64,000 nucleotides of DNA. Source: Streptomyces sclerotialus (GTDB lineage: Bacteria; Actinomycetota; Actinomycetes; Streptomycetales; Streptomycetaceae). The stretch lies in assembly GCF_040907265.1 (NCBI RefSeq), contig NZ_JBFOHP010000002.1, forward strand, positions 620,001 to 684,000, given 5' to 3'. The notes under the pieces are model-generated. The model was not told the origin of the DNA. It ran no database searches and worked only from the letters and a program-made list of their open reading frames with translations. Shown piece by piece: positions 16,811-25,352 of this stretch. The first letter of the stretch is position 1; each line of letters opens with the position of its first letter. The position numbers and the translations under genes are program-made.

Positions 16811-19270
16811 GTGAATGTGCTGCCGCGGCTCCGGCCCGGCCTGACGCGCATCCGGCCCGCCATGGTGCTGGGCGGGAGCCTGCTCGCGCTCGCCGGGTGG
16901 AGTCTCGCACTGCGCGCCGACACCCCGTGCGACGGTACGGACGTGCGGTACTCACGCGGCGACTGGCTGCCCGTGGGGCTCGGCGTCGATGCGTGGTTCT
17001 CCCATGCCGAGCCGGTGCGTGCCGGTGACGTCGCCGTCGCGATCGACGGGCACGAGCTGGCCGGCGGAGTGGGATCGGTGCCCGGCACGGTCGTCCGCGA
17101 CGGTGCGGTGCTGCACTACCGCCTGTTGCGGGACGGGGAGCCGGTGGAGGTGGCACTGCCGCTGCTGCGCCCGGACCTCAGCCAGACCGTCGCCCCGCTG
17201 GCCAGTGTGCTGCTGTACCTGGCCGTCTTCGGGCTGCTGGCGCTGTGGCTGCGCGTCCGCCGCCCGGACGCCCCCATGGGCACACCGCTCTTCCTCGGCT
17301 TCGCCGGTATCGCCGCGTGGCTGGTCGCCGGGCCGGTCGTGGGGCTGACCGCGCTGGACGTGGCGACCGGCAGCCAGCTCTTCTGGCTGTACCACGTGGC
17401 GACGCTGGGCGGTGGGACGTTCGGCTGGGGAGCGATGGTCGCCCTCACCCTGGCGCCGCTGCGCACCCGCATACCCGGCCGTTACGCAGGGGCACGCGCA
17501 GCCGCGTACGTCCTCCCCCTCCTGCTGCTCGTCGCGTGGATCGGCGCCGTGCTCCTCCTCGGTCCCGGCGGCCCGCCGGCCGTCGGGCTGATCCACACCG
17601 GTCAGGAGGCCATCATCATGGCCTGCTGGATCGCCGCCGGAGCGCTGTCGGTGCTGGTCTACCGCCATTCGCCGGCGTCCCGTCGGCCGCCCCAGCGCTG
17701 GATGCTCGGCGGCGGCCTGCTGACCGCACTCGGCCTGTTCGCACTGTGGCTGGTGCCGGACATCGTCGTCGGACAGCGCCCCACCAGCATGCTCTGGGTC
17801 GGCCTGGCCGGACTGCCCATCACCCTCGGCATCGTCGTCGCCGTCCTCCGGTACCACCTCTACGCCATCCAGCACGTGTTCAGCCGCGGCCTGCAGTTCG
17901 CCGCACTGGCCGCCACCCTCTCCTGCTGCTATCTGGCGGCGGCCGCGCTGGCCGCGGCGGCGACCGCCTCCGACACCCTCGCGGCGGCGGCCGCCGGGGT
18001 GACCGTGGCACTGGCGGCACTGCCGTTGCGGGAGGCGATCCGGCGCCGCGCCTCCCGGCGGCTCTTCGGCGGGCGGGAGGACCCCGCCCAGGCGCTCCGC
18101 GCACTCGGCCGGGCACTCGCCCGCATCCCGTCCCCGCAGCAGGCGCTTCCGCAGGTGCTGGCCGGTGTCGTCCAGGCGTTACGGCTCCCGTACGCCGCGG
18201 TCGAGCTGGCCGATCCGACCGTGCCCGGCGGTTTCCGGACCGCCGAAAGCCAGGGCACACCGGTCGGCGAGAGCTACCGCAGCGCACTGCGCCACCACGG
18301 CCGTACCGTCGGTTTCCTGACGGTCTCGGCGCGCGAGGCGGACGAACCGCTCTCCAGGGCCGATCACGACCTGCTGGCCGAGGTGGCCGCGCAGCTGGGG
18401 GCCGCCGTGCACGCGGTGGCCCTGTACGAGGAGGTACTGCGGTCCCGCACCGCGGCCGTCGCCACCCGGGAGGACGAGCGCCGCAGGCTGCGCCGCGACC
18501 TGCACGACGGTCTCAGCCCCGTCCTGACCGGGCTGTCGCTCAAGACGGACACGGCTCTGGAACTGCTCGGCCGCTGCCCGCCCGCCGCCCCGTCGGACGT
18601 GTCCGGAGACGGTCACGCCGGGACGGCAGCGGACCGGTCGGCGCGCGTCCGCCGGCTGCTGACCGAGAGCGTGGCAGGCATGCGGTCCGCGGCCAGGGAC
18701 TTACGTGTACTGGTGGAAGGGCTGCGCCCGCCGGCCCTGGACGCCCTCGGCCTCACCGGGGCCGTCCGGCTCAGGGCACAGCAGCTGACCGCCGGTGACG
18801 ACAGCGGCCCACGGGTCACGGTGACCGGTGTCGGCCGGGACACACCGCTCCCCGCCGCGTCCGAAGTGGCGGCGTATCACATCGCGGGCGAGGCGGTGGC
18901 CAACTGTGTGCGGCACGCGCGCGCTTCACGGTGCACGGTGCGCATCGTGCTCACCCGCACCGTTCCCGCCGGGCTCGCACCGGCCCCCGACGACCTGCTC
19001 GGCGCCGGAGCCCCGCAGTACCTGCACGTCGAGGTGCGCGACGACGGCATCGGCCTGCCCGCTGACGTAGGCGACAGCTCCGCCGGGCTCGGACTGCGGA
19101 CCATGCGGGAACGCGCCCAGGAACTCGGCGGCCTGTGCGGTGCCCGCTCGCTCCCCGGCGGCGGAACCGTAATAGAGGCGGTACTGCCACTGCCCGGCCC
19201 CGCCCTGGACCTCCCTGCCGCCGGACCGCCGACGCGCAACCGCCTCACCCACGGGGAGCATGATGGCTGA
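16811..19270 (+). CDS. NarL-type sensor histidine kinase with N-terminal membrane and PDZ-like regions (two TTA codons)
   Basis: An 819-residue kinase. It has an N-terminal membrane helix, a PDZ-like extracytoplasmic stretch (VRAGDVAVAIDGHEL), about eight further membrane segments (to about 410), a GAF-like domain (about 430-540), and a HisKA_3 core with H565 in RRRLRRDLHDGLSP. An HATPase domain has N-box GEAVANCVRHA and G-box VRDDGIGLP/GLGLRTMRERA. GTG 16811 has only a weak ribosome-binding site. The 3' end overlaps the response regulator gene by 11 bases, so the two form one system. Leucine codons 457 (18179-18181) and 631 (18701-18703) are TTA, making translation dependent on the bldA tRNA in Streptomyces. 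The signal sensed is unknown. Confidence 0.88.
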   Translation: MNVLPRLRPGLTRIRPAMVLGGSLLALAGWSLALRADTPCDGTDVRYSRGDWLPVGLGVDAWFSHAEPVRAGDVAVAIDGHELAGGVGSVPGTVVRDGAVLHYRLLRDGEPVEVALPLLRPDLSQTVAPLASVLLYLAVFGLLALWLRVRRPDAPMGTPLFLGFAGIAAWLVAGPVVGLTALDVATGSQLFWLYHVATLGGGTFGWGAMVALTLAPLRTRIPGRYAGARAAAYVLPLLLLVAWIGAVLLLGPGGPPAVGLIHTGQEAIIMACWIAAGALSVLVYRHSPASRRPPQRWMLGGGLLTALGLFALWLVPDIVVGQRPTSMLWVGLAGLPITLGIVVAVLRYHLYAIQHVFSRGLQFAALAATLSCCYLAAAALAAAATASDTLAAAAAGVTVALAALPLREAIRRRASRRLFGGREDPAQALRALGRALARIPSPQQALPQVLAGVVQALRLPYAAVELADPTVPGGFRTAESQGTPVGESYRSALRHHGRTVGFLTVSAREADEPLSRADHDLLAEVAAQLGAAVHAVALYEEVLRSRTAAVATREDERRRLRRDLHDGLSPVLTGLSLKTDTALELLGRCPPAAPSDVSGDGHAGTAADRSARVRRLLTESVAGMRSAARDLRVLVEGLRPPALDALGLTGAVRLRAQQLTAGDDSGPRVTVTGVGRDTPLPAASEVAAYHIAGEAVANCVRHARASRCTVRIVLTRTVPAGLAPAPDDLLGAGAPQYLHVEVRDDGIGLPADVGDSSAGLGLRTMRERAQELGGLCGARSLPGGGTVIEAVLPLPGPALDLPAAGPPTRNRLTHGEHDG

Positions 19271-19919
19271 CCGACCCGTCCGCGTCCTGCTGGCCGACGA
19301 CCACCCCCTCGTACTCGAAGGGCTGGCCGACCGGCTGGCGGTCACCCCGGACCTGACCGTGGTGGCCGGCGTCCGCACCGGCGAAGAAGCGGTGCGTCTC
19401 GCCCAGGAACTCCGCCCCGACGTAGCCGTCCTGGACATCGAGATGCCCGCGCCCGACGGCATCGAGACGACGCGGCTGCTGCGTGCGACCGCTCCCGCGA
19501 CCGCCGTCCTCATCCTGACCTTCCACGACACCGTCCAGCAGCTGGAGACCGCGGTGCAGGCCGGAGCCCTGGGGTATCTGTCCAAGCACGCGGAGCCGGC
19601 GGCCATCCTCGAAGCCGTCCGGGCCGTCGCCCGTGGCGCCATGTATCTCGATCCGCGGCTGGCCGAAGCAGTACGCGCCCGTTTCCGCACCGAATACCGG
19701 CCGCCCCGCCCCTTCCCCCGGCTGACGGAGCGGGAGCACCAGGTGCTGGCCCTCCTGGGCGAGAACTGTTCCAACGAGGCGATCGCCCTGCGGCTCGGCA
19801 TCAGTGTGAAGACCGCCCGCAACCACGTGTCGGCGGTCCTCGGCAAACTCCCCGCCCGCGACCGGCTGGAGGCCGGACGGCGAGCCAGGGAAGCGAGCAT
19901 GAGGTCCACGCCTCCTTGA
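19260..19919 (+). CDS. NarL/FixJ-family response regulator
   Basis: A 219-residue regulator with a receiver domain (D13, D14 acidic pair, phosphoacceptor D59 in VLDIEMP, K109 in GYLSKH) and a C-terminal LuxR helix-turn-helix (about 152-200, LTEREHQVLALLGENCSNEAIALRLGIS cut by VKTARNHV). It is the cognate partner of the overlapping histidine kinase. Target genes are not evident. The nearest genes downstream are a pseudogene on the other strand and a membrane protein, so regulation may be elsewhere or of its own operon. A good hairpin terminator follows. Confidence 0.9.
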   Translation: MMADRPVRVLLADDHPLVLEGLADRLAVTPDLTVVAGVRTGEEAVRLAQELRPDVAVLDIEMPAPDGIETTRLLRATAPATAVLILTFHDTVQQLETAVQAGALGYLSKHAEPAAILEAVRAVARGAMYLDPRLAEAVRARFRTEYRPPRPFPRLTEREHQVLALLGENCSNEAIALRLGISVKTARNHVSAVLGKLPARDRLEAGRRAREASMRSTPP

Positions 19920-19935
19920 GAGCCGTGTCATCACC

Positions 19936-19970
19936 GGGGGCGTGTGCGCGTCCCCGGCACACACGCCCCC
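19936..19970 (+). terminator. Hairpin terminator after the two-component operon
   Basis: Perfect 11-bp stem GGGGGCGTGTG / CACACGCCCCC with a 13-base loop, starting 17 bases after the response-regulator stop codon. It lacks a T-run, as is usual in high-GC actinomycetes. Confidence 0.75.
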
Positions 19971-20116
19971 GCCGTCAGGGCGGGTCCCCCGCGCTCGCCC
20001 TGACAGCCGGACGCGCCGGCCGTTGCGCCGGCTTCCACCGTCACATTGCCGCCCCGGCGTCCCGGACGGCATGGGACATGGCGTCCCGGAAGCGCGGGAT
20101 TCACTCCGTCAGTCCG

Positions 20117-20856
20117 TCACGTGGTCATCGCGGCGTAGTGGGCACGGATGCGGTCGCCCGGCAGTTCGTACGAGTGGACCGCCACCTTGCCGATGCCGCC
20201 GGGGAAGAAGGAGCGGAGCCCCGCGGTGGCGATGCGCAGGGGGACGTGGTGTTCTCCGGCACGATCTCGAGCTGGGCGAGGGAATCCTGCTTCCGCTGGT
20301 CACCGTTCTTGTAGATCTTGGTGTATCCCATGGGGTACGGCGCATCGCGGACGACGGTGTTGATGACCAGGACGTAGTGGATCCACTGCCCACTTCCACC
20401 GATCCTCGAAGTAGGACCCCACTCCCTGTCCGCCTGTCCGGTTGAAGGCGTAACCGGAGATGCGGTTGTTCCGGCCTCCCTCGTTGTTCAGCGAGTACAT
20501 ACGGGCGGCCCACTCCGCCTGGTTGCCACCGCCGTACGTGATCTTGCCCAGCCAGTGGGCGTACCCACTGCCCTCGACGTGTGGCGGGGTGCGGTCGTCC
20601 GGGCGCATCCACGCCTCGACGGTGAGGACGCCGGTGGTGGGAACGGACAGCGAGTCGTCGTCGGGGACCTCGGCGTACTGCGCGGGGTGCCGTCGAAGAC
20701 GGTGGCGAGGTCGCCGTTGGGAAGGGGGCCGGTGCCCGGAATGCCGTGCCGGACGGCGGTGAGCTCGCCCGTCACGGAGGTTTCCTTGGCACTGCCGCCC
20801 AGTGGGAGGTACAGAACCGGCCTGTCGGAGAGGACGATGTCGTCGTAGGTGCTCAT
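20117..20856 (-). pseudogene. LamG/concanavalin-like domain protein, broken by three frameshifts
   Basis: Three frames must be joined to rebuild one protein. It begins MSTYDDIVLSDRPVLYLPLGG and shifts near 20684-20687 into AQYAEVPDDDSLSVPTTGVLTVEAWMR. It then shifts near 20388-20394 into QWIHYVLVINTVVRDAPYP and near 20236-20248 into the tail FFPGGIGKVAVHSYELPG, ending at 20117. The rebuilt protein is a LamG-like jellyroll (VLTVEAWMRPD, WIHYVLVINT, KIYKNGDQ), a fold used in carbohydrate binding and phage-tail-like proteins. At least one shift sits in a C-run, so sequencing error is a real alternative to true decay. No signal peptide is seen. Confidence 0.7.
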
Positions 20857-21020
20857 GGGTACGTCCTGGGGTACTCGGCCGCGTGGAGCTCCTCACCACG
20901 GTTCCACGACGGCCGTGCCGCGTCAGGCACCGCTTTCGGCCATCGCCGGAGGAGAGCCCTGTGGTGTCCCACCCGGTGCGGGTGAGGTGCCGGGCGGCCC
21001 GCCGGTGTGATTCTCGGGGC

Positions 21021-21800
21021 ATGCATTTCGCTCGCCGTGTCGCGCAGCAGCTCGCGAGCGTCGGCGTGCTGGACAACGCGACCCGCCTCGCCGCGCAGGC
21101 GTTCCTCACCGCGCTGCCCATGCTCATCGCGATCGCCGCCTACTCCCCCGAGGCCGTACGCGCGGAACTGCTCGTCTCGCTGCGCTCCCTGTTCGGTGCC
21201 CCGAGTCCCGTGCTGCGGCAGGTGGAAGGGGTCTACCGGGGTGCGCCAGGGGCGCGGGAGACGTGGGGAGCGGTCGGCGTGCTGGTCACACTGGTGTCCG
21301 CGACCGCCTTCGTCCGCGCGTTGCAGCGGCTGTGCGAACGCGCCTGGCACCTGCCGCATGCGAAGGTACGCATCGCGGTGTGGCGATGGTTCGTGTGGCT
21401 TCTCGTCTGGACGGCGGCACTGGTGTGCCAGGGGATGCTGCGCGGCGGCCTCGGTGCCGGGCCCGCGCCCGGCGTCGCGCTCCAGGTACTGGTGGCGGTC
21501 CTGTTGTGGTGGTGGACCCAGCACCTGCTGCTGGCCGGGCGGGTCGGGTGGCGGCCGCTCCTTCCCGGCGCCCTGGTGACGGGCGGTGCCGTGGTGCTGT
21601 TCACCGGGGTGTCCGGTCTCTGGCTGCCGTACTCCCTGGAGCGGAGTGTGGCGCGCTACGGGCCGCTCGGTTCCGTCTTCACGATGCTGTCCTGGCTCAT
21701 CCTCTTCTTCACCGCCGTCGTCATCAGCATCGCCGTCGGGTACGTGCTGGCCCGGAAGCCCAGTGAGCCCGGCGGCGGCAGCCTCACCCGCAGCAGGTGA
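21021..21800 (+). CDS. YihY/BrkB-like membrane protein
   Basis: A 259-residue integral membrane protein with about six hydrophobic segments, resembling the YihY/YhjD (UPF0761, once called ribonuclease BN) family. Segments such as ATRLAAQAFLTALPMLIAIAA, RALQRLCERAWHLP and LGSVFTMLSWLILFFTAVVISIA are typical. ATG 21021 has only GGGG as a weak ribosome-binding site; an upstream GTG in frame cannot be excluded. The family's function is unsettled. The MFS pump gene follows 64 bases later and may be cotranscribed. Confidence 0.72.
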   Translation: MHFARRVAQQLASVGVLDNATRLAAQAFLTALPMLIAIAAYSPEAVRAELLVSLRSLFGAPSPVLRQVEGVYRGAPGARETWGAVGVLVTLVSATAFVRALQRLCERAWHLPHAKVRIAVWRWFVWLLVWTAALVCQGMLRGGLGAGPAPGVALQVLVAVLLWWWTQHLLLAGRVGWRPLLPGALVTGGAVVLFTGVSGLWLPYSLERSVARYGPLGSVFTMLSWLILFFTAVVISIAVGYVLARKPSEPGGGSLTRSR

Positions 21801-21864
21801 GGCACGGGCCGGTGCGGGCGGCGACACTGAGCCCGTCCCGGAAGCCCATGGCAGGGAGCGCCGC

Positions 21865-23550
21865 ATGGCCACGAAGACGCAGGCGCACGCGGCAGGCCCT
21901 GGCGCCGCCCGCACGGTGCTCGGGGTCATCGCGACGCAGCAGTTGCTGATGGCGTACGACTCGACCGCCATGAACGTCGCCGTCTCCGACATCGTCACCG
22001 ACCTCGGCACCACCCTGACCGGAGTGCAGTCCGCCATCTCGCTCTACGCCCTGGTGATGGCCGCCCTGATGATCACCGGCAGCAAGCTCGGCAGCCGGAC
22101 CGGCCATCTCCGCATGTTCACGCTGGGCGCCACGGTGTACGGCACCGGCGCCCTGATCACCGCGCTGAGCCCCGGCCTGCCGGTCATGCTGGTGGGCTGG
22201 TCGCTGCTGGAAGGCATCGGCGCCGCCCTGGTCTTCCCGGCGATCCTCTCGATCGCCACCATGGCCTTCACCGGTGCCCAGCGCACCCGCGCCCTCACCC
22301 TCGTCGGCGCGGCGGCCGGGGCAGGGGCGGCGCTGGGGCCGGTCGTCGGCGGCCTGATCACGAAGTACCTGACCTGGCGGGTCTCCTTCCTCATGGAGAC
22401 GCTGGTCACCGCGGTGGCCGTGGCCCTCGTCCTCCGCCACCGCAACCTCCGGCGGACACTGTCCCGGACGTCCCGTGAGCCCCGGCAGCCCTTCGACATC
22501 ACGGGTGTCGTCCTGTCAGCGCTGGGCTTCGGCCTGCTGGTCATGGGCACCCTGCTGGCCGGCCGGTACGGGCTGCTGACCGCCCGCGAGGAGGTGACCG
22601 TCCTCGGCCGTACGGTGCTCGACGCGGGCGGGCCGGCCCCCACGGTGGTACTGGGTCTCGCCGGCCTCCTGGTCCTCGCGGCGTTCGGGTGGTGGGAACG
22701 CCGCCTCGTACGGGCCGGACGCGACCCGCTGGTCCGGATCGCCGTCCTGCGCGACCGCCGCGTACGGGTGGGCTCGCTCGCCCTCGCCGTCCAATTCCTC
22801 GTACTGGCGGGGATGTTCTTCCTCGTGCCGGTCTTCGTGCAGACCACACTCGGCTACGACGCCCTGGAGAGCGGGCTCACCCTGCTCCCGGCCACGGTGA
22901 TGCTCGTACTCGGCTCGATGGCCGGCGCCCGCGCCGTGGGCGACGGACGCACCACGCGCAAGTCGCTCATCGTCCTCGGCTTCCTGCTGGTCGCGGCCGG
23001 GACGGCACTGGTCGCCTTCGCCTTCGACCCGGACAGCTCCGGCCTGCGCATCGCGCCGGGACTCGCCGTGGGCGGCCTCGGACTCGGCCTGTGCACCCTG
23101 CTCCCCGACCTCGTCCAGTCCGCGGCCGCCGAGGACACGGTGAGCGATGTCGCCGGCCTCTCGCGCAGTACCTCCTACCTGGGCCAGTCCCTCGGCGTAG
23201 CGCTCGCCGGCACACTGCTGGCCGGCGTCCTGCTGACCACCGCCCTGCACTCCATCGGCGCCAGTTCCGTGCTGACCGGGGACCAGAAGGAGCAGAGCCG
23301 GCAGGCGCTGGAGCGCGGCGTACAGGTGACCGCGGTGAGCGACCGCCAGGTCCGTACGGCGCTGGCGGAGCGGGGCGTGACCGGCGCCCCCGCCGACGAA
23401 CTGGTACGGATCAACGCACTGGCCCGCGAGGACGGCCTGACCGCCGCCACGGCCGGAATGAGCGTCCTCGCACTCGCCGGCGCCGCACTCGCGCTGCGGC
23501 TGCCGGGCCGGGCGAAGCCGGCACAGCGGCCGCCACGCGCACAGCCGTGA
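21865..23550 (+). CDS. DHA2-family (14-TM) MFS drug exporter
   Basis: A 561-residue MFS transporter of the DHA2/EmrB-QacA type, probably a proton-driven efflux pump. The N-terminal LLMAYDSTAMNVAVSDIVTDL corresponds to the family's D-T-x-V-N-V-A-L motif D1 region. LGSRTGHLRMFTLGA is motif A, and the antiporter motif C is present in GAALGPVVGGL. A long periplasmic loop (about 460-530) carries polar sequence. The ATG is preceded by AGGGAG. No TetR or MarR regulator is adjacent. Substrate unknown. Confidence 0.85.
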   Translation: MATKTQAHAAGPGAARTVLGVIATQQLLMAYDSTAMNVAVSDIVTDLGTTLTGVQSAISLYALVMAALMITGSKLGSRTGHLRMFTLGATVYGTGALITALSPGLPVMLVGWSLLEGIGAALVFPAILSIATMAFTGAQRTRALTLVGAAAGAGAALGPVVGGLITKYLTWRVSFLMETLVTAVAVALVLRHRNLRRTLSRTSREPRQPFDITGVVLSALGFGLLVMGTLLAGRYGLLTAREEVTVLGRTVLDAGGPAPTVVLGLAGLLVLAAFGWWERRLVRAGRDPLVRIAVLRDRRVRVGSLALAVQFLVLAGMFFLVPVFVQTTLGYDALESGLTLLPATVMLVLGSMAGARAVGDGRTTRKSLIVLGFLLVAAGTALVAFAFDPDSSGLRIAPGLAVGGLGLGLCTLLPDLVQSAAAEDTVSDVAGLSRSTSYLGQSLGVALAGTLLAGVLLTTALHSIGASSVLTGDQKEQSRQALERGVQVTAVSDRQVRTALAERGVTGAPADELVRINALAREDGLTAATAGMSVLALAGAALALRLPGRAKPAQRPPRAQP

Positions 23551-23713
23551 CGGCCTGTACCGGGTGCGCACATCGCGAAGGCCGCCGGGTGCCGTGCCTA
23601 CCACGCGCGGGCCAACATGCTGGGCCGAGTGCAGCAAGGAGGGTGTGCGCGGACGTGGCGGCGGAGATGCCCCAGCAGCGGAGAGTCAGGAACCCGCTCA
23701 GGGAAGGCGCGGC

Positions 23714-25150
23714 ATGTCCGAAACACAGCACGGAGGCGCAGCACCGGCCGACAGCGACGACGAACCGCGCCGGCGGTGGACGCACACGGCGAAGGTGCTC
23801 GCCAGCAGCCTCTGGTTCCCTGCGCTCTTCTTCTTCGGCTTCCTCTTCTGTTACCTGCTCGCCTTCCACAACCCCACCCCGCACGACATCAAGGTGGCCG
23901 TCCCGGCCCCGGCGGCGGCCCAGCTGCAGAAGACGCTCGACCAGGCCGTTCCGGGCGGATTCGAGGTGAAGCCGGTACCGGGCGGTGACACCGCCCTCCG
24001 GCGCGCGGTGCTCGACCGCCGCGCAGCCGGCGGCTACCTCCCGGATCCGGCGCACCCGGCCCTCTACACCGCGAAGGCCGGCGGCTTCGAGATCGAGGCC
24101 GTGCTGCAGCAGACGTTCACCCCGCTCGCCGAGCGGGGCGGCGCCCGCCTGAAGCAGGTCGAGCTCGCGCCCACCGCGCCCAAGGACGCGATGGGCACCA
24201 GCCTCTTCTACCTCTGTCTGGGGCTCACCATCCCGTCGTACATCATGGTGATGATGATGCTGCGGGCCACCGGCATCGGCCGCTGGAAGAAGGTCGTCAC
24301 CTTCGTCGTGTCCGGCGCCGTGATGGCCGTGGCCGCCTTCTACATCGCGCTCGCCATGGACTGCATCGTGGACCGGCCCGTCTGTCTGCTCTACATGTTC
24401 ATGCTGAGCCTGGGCGTCTCGCTGACCTGCTACGGGCTGGTGCCGTTCGTACGGCAGTTCTTCCCCGGGGTGGCCATCGTCGTCTTCGTGCTGCTCTCCA
24501 TGCCGGCCAGCGGTGGCGCGATCCCGGTCGAGATGGTGCCGTCCTTCTTCCGCTGGCTGCATCCCTACATGCCGCTGGGCAACCTGGTCGACGCGCTGCG
24601 CAACGAGATGTACTTCGACGGCGTGGAGCTCTTCCGTCCCCTGCTGGCGCTGAGCATCTGGATCGCCGCCGGCATCGTGCTCATCTGCATCGGGTACTTC
24701 TGGGAACGGCACCGGGTGAACGTGGCGCGCTCCGGCGGGGACGAGGAGCTGACGCCCTCCGACCTGGAGGAGGCGGTCCAGGACCCGACGTTCGAGATGC
24801 CGCAGCCGATGCCGGTACGCGCGTCCACCCACTACATCGGCGCCTCCGAACCGATGCTGGCCGGGCGCATCCTGGACACCCAGTCGCAGCCCCTGCACGG
24901 TGTGCTGATCACCGTCACCACCACCGACGGGCGACAGCTGACGCGTACGCGGACCGACGAACACGGCCGGTACCAACTGACCGGGCTGCCCGAGGGTTTC
25001 GTCAACGTCATCGCCGGCGGACCGCGCCGCGTCCCGTCCATCAAGCGGGTCCTCATCAAGGACGGACCCGTCGCCCACCAGGACTTCGTGCTGCGGCCGC
25101 GCCCGCAGGACCAGCCGCCCCAGGGCGGCGGAGCCTCGGCCACATCCTGA
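23714..25150 (+). CDS. ABC-2/YhgE-like membrane protein with C-terminal carboxypeptidase-regulatory-like domain
   Basis: A 478-residue membrane protein. A first helix (about 30-52, LWFPALFFFGFLFCYLLAF) is followed by an extracytoplasmic region to about residue 155 and then five or six helices up to about 345. This is the layout of YhgE/Pip-like ABC-2 permeases or DUF3533 proteins. Residues about 375-460 form a separate beta domain of the carboxypeptidase-regulatory/transthyretin type (MLAGRILDTQSQPLHGVLIT, DEHGRYQLTGLPEG). Topology places that domain on the cytoplasmic side, which is unusual. No ATPase partner gene is nearby. AGGGAAGG precedes the ATG. The next gene, an MFS pump, carries the same type of C-terminal domain. 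Confidence 0.7.
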   Translation: MSETQHGGAAPADSDDEPRRRWTHTAKVLASSLWFPALFFFGFLFCYLLAFHNPTPHDIKVAVPAPAAAQLQKTLDQAVPGGFEVKPVPGGDTALRRAVLDRRAAGGYLPDPAHPALYTAKAGGFEIEAVLQQTFTPLAERGGARLKQVELAPTAPKDAMGTSLFYLCLGLTIPSYIMVMMMLRATGIGRWKKVVTFVVSGAVMAVAAFYIALAMDCIVDRPVCLLYMFMLSLGVSLTCYGLVPFVRQFFPGVAIVVFVLLSMPASGGAIPVEMVPSFFRWLHPYMPLGNLVDALRNEMYFDGVELFRPLLALSIWIAAGIVLICIGYFWERHRVNVARSGGDEELTPSDLEEAVQDPTFEMPQPMPVRASTHYIGASEPMLAGRILDTQSQPLHGVLITVTTTDGRQLTRTRTDEHGRYQLTGLPEGFVNVIAGGPRRVPSIKRVLIKDGPVAHQDFVLRPRPQDQPPQGGGASATS

Positions 25151-25233
25151 CAAATCCGGTGCGTTCGCCCCGGGCGACGTAACGGAAAGGTCAAGACTCA
25201 CGCCCGTGGGACGCTCTTCGGAATGCCGGCGCG

Positions 25234-25268
25234 AGTGAACCAGTTCACTATGCACGTATCACTGTGCA
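25234..25268. promoter_or_regulatory. Twin palindromes upstream of the MFS-fusion gene
   Basis: A perfect 16-base palindrome AGTGAACCAGTTCACT (7-bp arms) at 25234-25249 is followed by TGCAC-N8-GTGCA at 25251-25268. They lie 85-120 bases before the MFS-fusion start codon, where a TetR- or MarR-type repressor would act. No regulator gene is adjacent. A related pump pseudogene at 51.7 kb does sit next to a MarR gene. Confidence 0.5.
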
Positions 25269-25352
25269 CGCAGTACCTGTACCCATCGGCGTACCCACCG
25301 ACGCGTACTCGCCGACTCGCGCCGCTCTGCCCGCTTCCGGAGGTCCCAGGCA

